This document shows positions 1 through 8,273 of a stretch of DNA of 36,191 bases, piece after piece. The notes beneath the pieces were generated by a model that ran no database searches, was not told the DNA's origin, and saw nothing but the letters and a program-made list of their open reading frames with translations. This DNA comes from Treponema sp. Its GTDB lineage: Bacteria; Spirochaetota; Spirochaetia; Treponematales; Breznakiellaceae. Positions within the stretch are counted from its first letter, which is position 1. Each line of letters begins with the position of its first letter. The DNA lies in assembly GCA_009788065.1 (NCBI GenBank), contig WQSF01000016.1, forward strand, positions 1 to 36,191, in the 5' to 3' direction. Position numbers and translations under genes: made by a program.

Positions 1-1134
1 GACGTGCATGTAATGCTTGACGTATTTATCGCCCTCGGCGGAGAGGTTGAAACCTTAGAGCCGAATGTAATTAAATTAACATTATTAGATATAAAATCTT
101 CGGAGATACCGAGGGAACAGGCGCTCAAAATTAGAGCTTCGATTCTTTTCGCAGGTCCTGTTTTGGCAAGATCGGGAAAAGTGATTCTCCCGCCGCCAGG
201 CGGCGATGTAATCGGAAGAAGACGCCTGGACACCCATTTTTTAGTTCTGACAGAACTGGGCTCTAAAGTAAAAGTCGGCGATGATTTTACATTTACCGCG
301 AAATATCTAACCGGCGCGGATATTTTTCTTGACGAAGCCTCGGTTACCGCGACAGAAAACGCAATCATGGCGGCGGTTCTCGCGAAAGGGAATACAATTT
401 TAACAAACGCAGCGAGCGAGCCGCACGTGCAGGACTTATGCAGTATGCTAGTAAAAATGGGCGCGAAGATTGACGGTATCGGTTCCAACATTTTAAAAAT
501 TACAGGTGTCGAAAAACTTTCAGGCTGCGATTTTGAAATAGGTCCCGACTTCATGGAAGTAGGTTCGTTTATCGGATTAGCGGCTGTAACAGGCGGAGAC
601 ATGCACATACACGGCGCGCGTCAAAGCGACATGCGCCCCGCTAAAATCGCATTTAATAAACTTGGTATCGTATGGGCGCACGAAGGCAGCATTATTCACG
701 TGCCAAAAAAACAAAGCATGGAAGTAAATCACGACATCGGCGGTATGATTCCAAAAATCGACGACGCTCCCTGGCCTGGATTCCCTCCTGATTTATTAAG
801 CATAATTATCGTAGTCGCGACGCAAATACAAGGCACAGTTCTGGTTCACGAAAAAATGTACGAGTCGCGCATGTTCTTTGTCGATAAATTAATCGGCATG
901 GGCGCAAGAATCGTGTTATGCGATCCTCACCGCGCGGTAATTTCAGGTCCGTCAAAACTCCACGGCTCAGAACTGATCAGCCCCGATGTCCGCGCCGGAA
1001 TGGCAATGCTGATCGCAACCATGTGCGCCGAAAGCAAAAGCGTTATCCGCAACGTTTACCAGATCGAAAGAGGCTATGAACATCTGCCGGAAAGATTATC
1101 AGCTCTCGGCGCGAGAATTGAAAGGGTTGAGTGA
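1..1134 (+). CDS. murA: UDP-N-acetylglucosamine 1-carboxyvinyltransferase MurA (5' end outside window)
   Basis: MurA transfers enolpyruvate from PEP to UDP-GlcNAc, the first committed cytosolic step of peptidoglycan synthesis. The reading frame is already open at base 1, so roughly the first 45 residues of a 420-residue family member are missing. The RAS motif and the PGG loop followed by VIGRR are typical of MurA and its EPSP-synthase-like fold. The loop residue that is Cys115 in E. coli is Asp here (PPGGDVIG, codon 205-207). Family knowledge says an Asp enzyme is active and not alkylated by fosfomycin, as in Mycobacterium, Chlamydia and Borrelia. The stop lies 10 bases before rmuC, which suggests cotranscription. 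Identity is very likely; the true start cannot be seen. Confidence 0.95.
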   Translation, partial: DVHVMLDVFIALGGEVETLEPNVIKLTLLDIKSSEIPREQALKIRASILFAGPVLARSGKVILPPPGGDVIGRRRLDTHFLVLTELGSKVKVGDDFTFTAKYLTGADIFLDEASVTATENAIMAAVLAKGNTILTNAASEPHVQDLCSMLVKMGAKIDGIGSNILKITGVEKLSGCDFEIGPDFMEVGSFIGLAAVTGGDMHIHGARQSDMRPAKIAFNKLGIVWAHEGSIIHVPKKQSMEVNHDIGGMIPKIDDAPWPGFPPDLLSIIIVVATQIQGTVLVHEKMYESRMFFVDKLIGMGARIVLCDPHRAVISGPSKLHGSELISPDVRAGMAMLIATMCAESKSVIRNVYQIERGYEHLPERLSALGARIERVE

Positions 1135-1144
1135 GGTATACATC

Positions 1145-2245
1145 ATGGACATTTTTACATTAGGCGCGTTTGCAGTCCTTTTTTTGCTGGTTATTCTGAT
1201 TCTTATAAAATTGTATTCCAACAGGCAGACAGATTTATCTCCTCAAATGCTCGATTTAAAAAACGAGCTAAACGAGCTTAAAACAAAGCAGCTAGAAAGC
1301 CAGCAGGCTTCGCTTACTTCACAGCAAAAACTTTTAACCGACACTCAGAATGTTTTAAATAACCAGCTCCAGCAGATGACAACCATGATGAATCAGAGGC
1401 TAAGTGATTCTCAAAACAGCATTATAAAACAATTAACCAGCTCTAACCAGACAATCGGAGATATTCACAACAAACTTGGAACTTTAGAGACGACGGCGAA
1501 AAATATTCAGGATATCGGAAAAAATATTTCTTCGCTTCAGGATATTCTGCAGGCGCCGAAACTTCGCGGCAACCTCGGCGAGTTTCTTCTGGAAGATATG
1601 CTCAAGCAGATGTTTCCCGGCTCCAATTATGAAATGAAATACAGTTTTAAAAACGGCACTCAGGTTGACGCGGTAATCAAACTGGATGGAAATCTGGTTC
1701 CTGTTGATTCAAAATTCCCCCTTGAAAGTTTTCAAAGATTTATAAAAGCCGAAAATGACGAAGACAAGAAAAACTTTAAAAAAGAATTTGTTGCGAGCGT
1801 AAAAAAACGAATTGATGAAATAGCAACCAAATACATTAACCCTGCCGAAAAAACTTTTGATTTTGCCATCATGTATATCCCTGCGGAAAATGTATACTAT
1901 GAGACAATCATTAACGATTCATTCACAAATAAAGACTTTGAAATCCTGCATTACGCTCAGGAGAAACGCGTAATACCTGTTTCACCTAATTGTTTTTATG
2001 CCTACCTGATGGCGATTTTATACGGATTAAAAGGTTTAAGCATTGAACAGGAAGCAAAAACAATCCTTGGAGAAATATCGCAGGTTCAGGATAAGTTTGG
2101 CAAGTTTTTTACCGAGTACAGCCTTGTAGGCAAACACCTGACAAGCGCTATCAACAAATACACCGACACCTCAAAAACCGCAGAAAAATTAAATGATCAG
2201 GTAGGCAAATTAACAGGACAAAAGACAGAATTGATAGAGGGATAA
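1145..2245 (+). CDS. rmuC: RmuC-family DNA recombination protein
   Basis: RmuC proteins have an N-terminal membrane anchor, a long coiled coil and a nuclease-like C-terminal domain, and are thought to limit inversions at short inverted repeats. Here residues 5-22 form a hydrophobic segment (LGAFAVLFLLVIL). Residues 30-130 are Gln/Lys/Asn-rich coiled coil. The conserved core begins with LRGNLGEFLLEDML and continues with QVDAVIKL, VPVDSKFPLE and the IMYIPAENVYYE region. The ORF track opens at 1076 inside murA; the ATG at 1145, preceded by GTGAGG, gives the expected membrane-anchored start and 366 residues. Only 10 bases separate it from murA, and 2 bases separate its stop from the hicB-like relic. 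Confidence 0.9.
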   Translation: MDIFTLGAFAVLFLLVILILIKLYSNRQTDLSPQMLDLKNELNELKTKQLESQQASLTSQQKLLTDTQNVLNNQLQQMTTMMNQRLSDSQNSIIKQLTSSNQTIGDIHNKLGTLETTAKNIQDIGKNISSLQDILQAPKLRGNLGEFLLEDMLKQMFPGSNYEMKYSFKNGTQVDAVIKLDGNLVPVDSKFPLESFQRFIKAENDEDKKNFKKEFVASVKKRIDEIATKYINPAEKTFDFAIMYIPAENVYYETIINDSFTNKDFEILHYAQEKRVIPVSPNCFYAYLMAILYGLKGLSIEQEAKTILGEISQVQDKFGKFFTEYSLVGKHLTSAINKYTDTSKTAEKLNDQVGKLTGQKTELIEG

Positions 2246-2247
2246 TT

Positions 2248-2471
2248 ATGGAAATCTATTCATTTACATACACTAATTTTGTAGATAATGGAGCACCAAA
2301 GACAACGCATTCATCGCTGAAGTACCTGAACTTGCAGGCTGTATGGCAGACGGTCAAACTCATGTGGAAGCTGTAAAAAATGCAGAAATCGCCATTGAAG
2401 AATGGATCGAAACGGCGCAATCAATTGGACGAGCTATTCCTGAAGCTAGAGGAAAGTTAGTTTATGCGTAA
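2248..2471 (+). pseudogene. HicB-like antitoxin, frameshifted relic
   Basis: From ATG 2248 the frame reads MEIYSFTYTNFVDNGAP, a plausible HicB-type N-terminus, and then loses sense. From about 2302 a second frame carries the family signature: FIAEVPELAGC, then a GQT turn, then NAEIAIEEWIETA and AIPEA, ending with TAA at 2471. In that second frame a TAA stop stands just upstream, so the two halves belong to one gene broken by an indel near 2290-2302. No HicA-like toxin is visible next to it. HicB antitoxins have this partial RNase-H-like fold and normally pair with a HicA mRNA interferase. The gene is absent from the ORF track. A sequencing error of one or two bases is the alternative explanation. 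Confidence 0.7.
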
Positions 2472-2479
2472 TCCATCAA

Positions 2480-2812
2480 TCACTCCCCACCGCTAACTTC
2501 ATCAATCCAATCCAAATATTTACTAAAGCCGCCAATAACAGGCATCATTATAATCTCAGGCACTTCGTAGGGATGATTTGCAATAATTATTTCTTCAATC
2601 GCGGCGTAGTGCTCTTGTCTGCATTTTATAAAAAGGATAATCTCGTTGTCATTGCATATCTCGCCTTTCCATGAATAAAAACTGTTAATCGGAAAAAGCT
2701 GGATGCAGGCAGCTAATTTCTTTTCCAAAAGTAAACCTGCTATCTTCTTTGCGATGTCTTCATTCGGACACGCGGTAACTGTCATTGCGTATTTATTTTT
2801 TATGTCTTCCAT
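2480..2812 (-). CDS. cutA: CutA1-family divalent ion tolerance protein
   Basis: CutA1 is a small, very stable trimeric protein with a ferredoxin-like fold, related to PII signal proteins and linked genetically to copper tolerance; its exact role is unsettled. The 110-residue length matches the family. Visible signature elements are the AACIQ segment after LLLEKKL, SFYSWKGEI, ILFIKCR, and the HPYEVPEII stretch followed by YLDWIDE near the C-terminus. It lies 5 bases downstream of the TraB-family gene on the same strand and probably shares its transcript. It converges on the hicB-like relic. Confidence 0.92.
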   Translation of the reverse strand: MEDIKNKYAMTVTACPNEDIAKKIAGLLLEKKLAACIQLFPINSFYSWKGEICNDNEIILFIKCRQEHYAAIEEIIIANHPYEVPEIIMMPVIGGFSKYLDWIDEVSGGE

Positions 2813-2817
2813 AAATT

Positions 2818-4014
2818 TTAATTTGCAAGTAATCCCGCAATCGCAGGAAACGAAATAAAGTTGCCAATCATACCGCCAAAACTGGAAAGAAAAAATACGA
2901 GCAACGCTTTTGTTATCCTGTTACGGTAAATGCCTTTTAGGCTTGTCGCGTCTTCTGTAAGGTCTTGAACATCAGAAACGCGCGGCTTTCTAAAATAAAT
3001 TTGAACAATACCGGAAAATAATCCAACACCGATAAACGGGTTTAAAGTCGCTAACGGAGCGCCCAGAAATGAAACAAGAATCGCAAGCGGGTGTGCAAGA
3101 GCGGCAAGAGAGCCGACCGCTGCGAGAGAACCGTTCCACAATACCCATCTGAGAATCATTTCAAAACCGACATCCGCTCCTTTACCGACAAATCCAACCG
3201 CAATTAAAGCTACAATCGCAATGGGTATAATCAAGCCTGCTGCTTTGGAAAGAAAACCCGGTTTTGGAATTTGATCCAGCTCAGTCACATCCGCAGTCAC
3301 TTCGCCAGCGGCGAGTTTTTCCAAATAGGAAACCATTCCCTTCATGTGGCCGGCTCCGACGACAGCGGTTATTTTTTTCGGCGAGCTGTCTTCGGGAGGT
3401 GTGGATGTCCAAATCTTCGAAGCAAGATAGCGGTCACGTTCGTCTATTAAAACCGTTTTTACAGCAGGCAGATATTCCGCAAGCTCTCCCATCATGCCGT
3501 CAAGTTCATTTTTATCTTTTAAATTTTCTATTTCCTGTTCATTTAATTTTTCTTTAGAAAAAGCGGACGCTAAAAGAGACGCAAGTAATTTGCACTTGCT
3601 CCAAAAACCGCATTTTGCCCATGCGCGCCTTAGTGTTGTTTGCACCTCACGATCGCAAAGACTGTTGGGGATTCCTGCTTCTTTTGCGGTTTCAACAGCC
3701 ATTTTCATTTCTTCGCCGGGTTTAACGCCCAACTCATTTCCAAGACGGCGCTGAAAGCTTGCTAAAACCAAATTTGCGATTAATAAGAATCCTTTTCCTT
3801 CTTTAAAAACTTTCGCTAAATCCAATTTTTCCCAATTATCGGTTTGTGTGATCGAATTGTAGCGCCCCTGATCCAGTTCTACGCAGACCATATCAGGTTT
3901 ATCTTCGCAGATAATGCTGCGCACTTCTTCAATGCTTTCGCGAGATACGTGCGCTGTTCCGATCAATTTAAATTCTCTTCCGTTCAGAGTAATTGTTGTT
4001 GTGTTGCTGTTCAT
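2818..4014 (-). CDS. TraB-family membrane protein
   Basis: TraB/PrgY-family proteins have an N-terminal domain related to GumN/Tiki-type metalloprotease folds; the founding member helps shut down sex-pheromone activity in Enterococcus. The sequence opens with FKLIGTAHVS, has the CVELD motif near residue 45, and carries the GAGHMKGM motif near residue 220, all typical of the family. Residues from about 255 on contain several hydrophobic segments (SKAAGLIIPIAIVALIAVGF, then three more), so the C-terminal third is embedded in the membrane. Its ATG overlaps the stop of the upstream TPR gene by 4 bases, and cutA follows 5 bases later. The substrate is unknown. Confidence 0.88.
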   Translation of the reverse strand: MNSNTTTITLNGREFKLIGTAHVSRESIEEVRSIICEDKPDMVCVELDQGRYNSITQTDNWEKLDLAKVFKEGKGFLLIANLVLASFQRRLGNELGVKPGEEMKMAVETAKEAGIPNSLCDREVQTTLRRAWAKCGFWSKCKLLASLLASAFSKEKLNEQEIENLKDKNELDGMMGELAEYLPAVKTVLIDERDRYLASKIWTSTPPEDSSPKKITAVVGAGHMKGMVSYLEKLAAGEVTADVTELDQIPKPGFLSKAAGLIIPIAIVALIAVGFVGKGADVGFEMILRWVLWNGSLAAVGSLAALAHPLAILVSFLGAPLATLNPFIGVGLFSGIVQIYFRKPRVSDVQDLTEDATSLKGIYRNRITKALLVFFLSSFGGMIGNFISFPAIAGLLAN

Positions 4015-5378
4015 TTCCCTGCCCTTACGCCAAGATTACGTTCCAAAAGTATCATTTCATTCAACTGCCATTCTATAGTGCCGGGCGCGTTTAGATCCTG
4101 AGCCATCAAATAATATCTGTCCGCAAGATTTTTATTTCCTCTTATATCATAAAATGTAGCAAGATAAAAAAGCATTTGAGATTTTTTATATACATTTTTT
4201 TCGCTTTCTACGCTAATAGTTACGCCTGAATCGCCGGAAAGATCGTGGTAAAGACGCAGCATGGAATACTCTATAGAATCTCTGGGAGCGGTGCGAAGCA
4301 CTTGCGCAAGAAATTGTTTTGGATCTGTCTGTCTCCCCGCGCGCATCCAATTTGCGGCGGCAAGCAGCGCATATGTAAATTCTTTCGGCGCTTGTTTATA
4401 CGCCTCCAAAAACGCGTCTCTCGCTAAAGCCCATTGTTTATTTCTCATTCTAAGAGCGCCTAACGCTTCGAACGCAAAATAATAATCGGGTTTTAACTTC
4501 GCAAGAGTGGTATAATCTTTTTCCGCGCCGGCGTAATCGCCGGCTTCATCTTTTAACGCCGCGCTGTAAACATACGCCATGAAAATATTAGGCTCCGACT
4601 TAATGGCGCGGTTAAAATCAGAGAGAGCGTCTTCTTTTCGATTAACTTCCATGTACAGTTCGCCGCGATCTACAAGCATCCAGTAATTGTCAGGTTCAAG
4701 GTTTATAGCCGCGGTTAAATCTTTAAGCGCGTCATTGTTGTAACCGGCTCCCTTGTAAAGTCTTGCCCTTTCATGAAGCGGCCTTGCCCAATCGGGATAT
4801 AAAGAAACGGCGCGGTTTAAAAGCCTTTCGGCGTTTCTTGCCTCTCTTGTATAACGGTACACGGTCGCACGGCTTACAAGCGCTTCGCCGTTTTCGCTGT
4901 CGGCAGCAAGCGCTCTGTCAAAATAAGTCGCCGCAGAACGCAGATTTTGATTTCTAAGATTGATGTTACCCAAATCAATTAACGCTCTCACATGGTTTGC
5001 GTCTATCTTGATAATTCTGTCTAAAAAACCCCGTCTCTCTTTGTCCTTGCCCTCAATCGCGGCAGCATCCGCTAGCGTCATCAGAGCGTCTGTATTATTA
5101 CTGTCAGAAGCGATAATGGCGTTCGCGATACGCTTTGCGTCAGCAGTCTTGCCTGCCGAGTTGTAAATGGAAGCCTGCATTATCCTGATTTCGATTTTTT
5201 CCGCTTCTTCTTTGGGCAGTTTATTAAATAATTCCAGAGCGGACGTATAATCCCTGCGCGCAAGATGAGCCGCAACTTCGGTCAAAATAGTCTGAGAGCC
5301 ATCCTGAGCAAAAATCGCAGAGGAGGAGGAAAAAATCAACAACAGCGTTAAAACGCTTCCAATGAGTTTAATTTTCAT
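4011..5378 (-). CDS. Exported tetratricopeptide repeat protein
   Basis: The protein is 455 residues with a signal peptide at 1-24 (hydrophobic run ending SSAIFAQ) and a long series of TPR-like helical pairs from about residue 30 to 430. Repeated A-x-DxxxxLxPD/E signatures are visible, for example YFDRALAADSENGEAL and DLTAAINLEPDNYW. TPR arrays bind other proteins, and export implies a periplasmic scaffold. The ORF track runs to 5582, but the ATG at 5378 is chosen because it directly precedes the signal peptide and because upstream sequence overlaps the divergent gene. A TATACT box about 15 bases upstream of this ATG is a possible -10 element. It is first in a minus-strand operon with the TraB-family gene and cutA. 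No specific function is recognised. Confidence 0.85.
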   Translation of the reverse strand: MKIKLIGSVLTLLLIFSSSSAIFAQDGSQTILTEVAAHLARRDYTSALELFNKLPKEEAEKIEIRIMQASIYNSAGKTADAKRIANAIIASDSNNTDALMTLADAAAIEGKDKERRGFLDRIIKIDANHVRALIDLGNINLRNQNLRSAATYFDRALAADSENGEALVSRATVYRYTREARNAERLLNRAVSLYPDWARPLHERARLYKGAGYNNDALKDLTAAINLEPDNYWMLVDRGELYMEVNRKEDALSDFNRAIKSEPNIFMAYVYSAALKDEAGDYAGAEKDYTTLAKLKPDYYFAFEALGALRMRNKQWALARDAFLEAYKQAPKEFTYALLAAANWMRAGRQTDPKQFLAQVLRTAPRDSIEYSMLRLYHDLSGDSGVTISVESEKNVYKKSQMLFYLATFYDIRGNKNLADRYYLMAQDLNAPGTIEWQLNEMILLERNLGVRAGK

Positions 5379-5470
5379 GCTAATATATAGTATACAATAA
5401 TCAATAAAGCGGCAAGTTACATCATAATGGATAAAAAAACAGCCGACGATTAAGGGGTTGATATTAAACC

Positions 5471-7222
5471 ATGAAAAAACCTTTAGCTTCACGAATAATA
5501 GGACTAGCCGCTCTGTATTTTGCGGTGTTTTGCTTCGTTGTAATTCTTCAGTTCTCCAATATGGGCAATTTTTCTGTTTCACCGGGTTCGATGAATATAA
5601 AAGGCCGCTATCTATCCGAAGAATCGAAGCAAATTACAGGCGGCGTAAAGATTTTTTATGGCGGACTTGAGTTTAGCCTTAAAGAAGAACGCGGAAAAGG
5701 ATTGACGCTGACGGGAGCCAACAATGTCAATATACCGGTTAATCCCGAGTTAATGTTAATTACCGATAACAGCGCGCGCTTCGTCCTTCCCGGCGGAACC
5801 GAACTTACATTCAATTCCATCGAGTCTGCAAGGGGGCAGGAACTTCAAATTGCCGCGGAATTTGCCTCAGATATTTCGGATATTATCATACCGATTCTCC
5901 CGCGCCGTTCATCGCTTGTAAGGGATTCAGGCCAGCTTGGCATTTTATACTCAGGTTCAAGATATGTATTCAGCAGTTTAGGGAAAGAACTTGAAAGCGG
6001 ACAGCTTACACTTTCCAGAGATAATACATTTATCGCATATCGATCCAGAGGCAAGCAAAGAGCGTTTGATCCTGCGGATTATGTAATTTCCTCTGTCTCG
6101 AATTATGCGAATATCCTTAAAACATGGCAGGATTCAAATTATGTTCAATGGAATCAAAACGCGTATAACTTATCATCCGAGGATGACATTATCGCTTACG
6201 GTTCCCAGTCTCTCGCGCGGGGAAACTACCTTACGGCATCAACGGCAATTTTAGACAACTTTATAAACCATCCCGCGGAGACATACAGATCGTCTGTATT
6301 TTCCGGCGGTATGATAAACGCGCACGCCGTTTTTGCCGCCGCAGAGAATGAAAAAACAAATCTAATAAACAGGCTGATAAGAGAAAGGTCTTTGAATATT
6401 TTTAAAGAAGAACATATCCTCGATTTCCTCTTAACAAGAAGTAGCGTCGTTCAGGCAAACGATATTATCGCAATGGTGCATAACGCGTCTTCTGAAATGC
6501 TTACCGCCGATCACTGCGCCGGTCTTCTGGAATTTTATTTCGATATAAGACGCTGGCGCCCCGAATTAAATAATCCAATCGAACATTTATCGGAACAAAT
6601 TCTTACGCTTATTTCTGAGAATTTAAACAGAGACGCGGAAAATGACGCTGTCTATGCGTCAAACCCCGAAAGCAGTAATTCCGAATACAGCATGAGGCTT
6701 GGAAAAGCGCTTGTTTACTGGGCGGATGCGACGCATAACGAAGACTGGTTTGGAATCGGAAGATCGCTGATCTTATCGGCTATTTCAAGCGGAAACGCCG
6801 GAAGGCTTCATAACATTCTTAAACCTGTTGATTATTATCCAAGAGCGGCATGGCTTACAGATTCGGGGCATTGGGCATGGACAATATCGCAGTCACTAAG
6901 GGCGTATTTCAGCGCGGACGGAAATTTTAATATTTCTGTTGTATTCTTTCCAAACATGGCGCATCACATGATTATCCGCGGAATCCGCCCGTTTCTTAGA
7001 ATTCAAATTCACGGAATGGACTGGAGATCGGACAGCCAGTTTGAACGTTATGACTCATCCGGCTGGGTGTATTATCCTGAAGAACAAATACTTGTTATAA
7101 AACTAAGGCATCGTACAACAACAGAAAATATCAGAATAATTTACAGAGCGGAACCGACTCCTGCTCCCGCTCCCGCAGCGGCCGGTGAAGCAGCGCCTGA
7201 ACCAGGAGAGGATATTGAATAG
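5471..7222 (+). CDS. Unrecognised membrane-anchored or exported protein, 583 aa
   Basis: No family is recognised. An N-terminal hydrophobic segment (residues 8-27, IIGLAALYFAVFCFVVILQF) indicates a membrane anchor or uncleaved signal. The next 170 residues look beta-rich, with alternating polar and hydrophobic residues and turns such as LPGGTELTF. The middle third is more helical, and the tail is a short Pro/Ala linker (PTPAPAPAAA). An AAGGGG ribosome binding site lies 13 bases before the ATG. The 3' end overlaps the start of the next TPR gene by 8 bases, so the two are probably translated together. It is divergent from the TPR gene at 4011-5378. The neighbourhood suggests an envelope role, but that is inference only. 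Confidence 0.8.
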   Translation: MKKPLASRIIGLAALYFAVFCFVVILQFSNMGNFSVSPGSMNIKGRYLSEESKQITGGVKIFYGGLEFSLKEERGKGLTLTGANNVNIPVNPELMLITDNSARFVLPGGTELTFNSIESARGQELQIAAEFASDISDIIIPILPRRSSLVRDSGQLGILYSGSRYVFSSLGKELESGQLTLSRDNTFIAYRSRGKQRAFDPADYVISSVSNYANILKTWQDSNYVQWNQNAYNLSSEDDIIAYGSQSLARGNYLTASTAILDNFINHPAETYRSSVFSGGMINAHAVFAAAENEKTNLINRLIRERSLNIFKEEHILDFLLTRSSVVQANDIIAMVHNASSEMLTADHCAGLLEFYFDIRRWRPELNNPIEHLSEQILTLISENLNRDAENDAVYASNPESSNSEYSMRLGKALVYWADATHNEDWFGIGRSLILSAISSGNAGRLHNILKPVDYYPRAAWLTDSGHWAWTISQSLRAYFSADGNFNISVVFFPNMAHHMIIRGIRPFLRIQIHGMDWRSDSQFERYDSSGWVYYPEEQILVIKLRHRTTTENIRIIYRAEPTPAPAPAAAGEAAPEPGEDIE

Positions 7223-8273
7223 AAGGGAGTTAATCCTTGTAATAGCAGGAGCGGCGGCGCTTCTATTGATAACTTTGTTATGCGTCGTTTTATTTACATG
7301 TAACAACGGTAAAGAAACAATCGAAGAAACGCTGCCTGTCGTTGTCGAAGATCAAACAGAACTTGAAGAAGAATTTATAGAAGACGAAGCGGAAGAAGCG
7401 GGCCTTCTTATATCGTATCAGGTACAGCGTCCGTTATCATCGCTAAGCGATTTAAGCAGACTGCGCGGCATGGGAGTTTTGGTCTCGGAAATCGATCCTG
7501 TCAATTATGAAAATCCCGATCCTGATATTTTAAGACAGATGGGCGCTTCGCCGTTTTTAATCTCATACTTTGCGGGAGAGCAATATTACCGCCAGGGAAA
7601 TATCGACAGAGCGATTCAGGAATACAATACGTCAATTTACCGCAACAGTGAATTCCTGGAAAGTTATATTTCGCGCGCGAACGCATGGATGAAAAAACGC
7701 GATTTTACACGCGCAATTGATGACTACACGCGCGCAATCAGACTTAACAACAGCAAGGCGGAACTTTACAATTACAGAGGTTTCGCAAGATCGGAGCGCG
7801 GAGAGACAACTCTTGCAATCGAAGATTATTCACACGCAATTTCGATTAACAAAAATTATGTTGACGCTCTTGTAAACCGTTCGCACGCGTATTATCAGAC
7901 AAAAGATTACATTAAAACAATCGAAGACTGTAACAGCGTTATAACCCTTGAACCGTCCAACGCAGTTATTTGGAACAGACGCGGAAGCGCATGGTACGCG
8001 TTGGAAGACGACGACAAGGCGATAAGAGATTTTTCAGAAGCAATACGGTTAAAGAGCGATTACGCGCTTGCGTGGCACAACCGCGGAAACGCATGGTACA
8101 GTAAATTGGAGTTTGACAGGGCTCTCGCAGATTTAAACAGAAGCCTTTCGATTAACCCATCCTATTCCGCGGCATACGCCAGCAGGGGAAATATTTTCCA
8201 ATTAATGGGAAACAAAGAAAGCGCTGCGGCGGATTTTGAAACAGCGGCGGCTCTAAGAAATCAAAACCGCTGA
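7215..8273 (+). CDS. Membrane-anchored TPR protein (TTG start)
   Basis: The 352-residue product has an N-terminal membrane segment (ELILVIAGAAALLLITLLCV), an acidic linker (about residues 37-60, Glu/Asp-rich) and then at least six TPR units from about residue 115 to the end, for example AIQEYNTSIYRNSEFLESY and DDYTRAIRLNNSKAELYNY. The ORF track begins at GTG 7185. The TTG at 7215 is preferred because AGGAGAGG sits 4-5 bases upstream and because the overlap with the preceding stop is then only 8 bases. The stop abuts the stop of the convergent PQQ-like gene with no spacer and no visible terminator. Likely an inner-membrane scaffold facing the periplasm; the partner is unknown. Confidence 0.82.
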   Translation: MNRRELILVIAGAAALLLITLLCVVLFTCNNGKETIEETLPVVVEDQTELEEEFIEDEAEEAGLLISYQVQRPLSSLSDLSRLRGMGVLVSEIDPVNYENPDPDILRQMGASPFLISYFAGEQYYRQGNIDRAIQEYNTSIYRNSEFLESYISRANAWMKKRDFTRAIDDYTRAIRLNNSKAELYNYRGFARSERGETTLAIEDYSHAISINKNYVDALVNRSHAYYQTKDYIKTIEDCNSVITLEPSNAVIWNRRGSAWYALEDDDKAIRDFSEAIRLKSDYALAWHNRGNAWYSKLEFDRALADLNRSLSINPSYSAAYASRGNIFQLMGNKESAAADFETAAALRNQNR

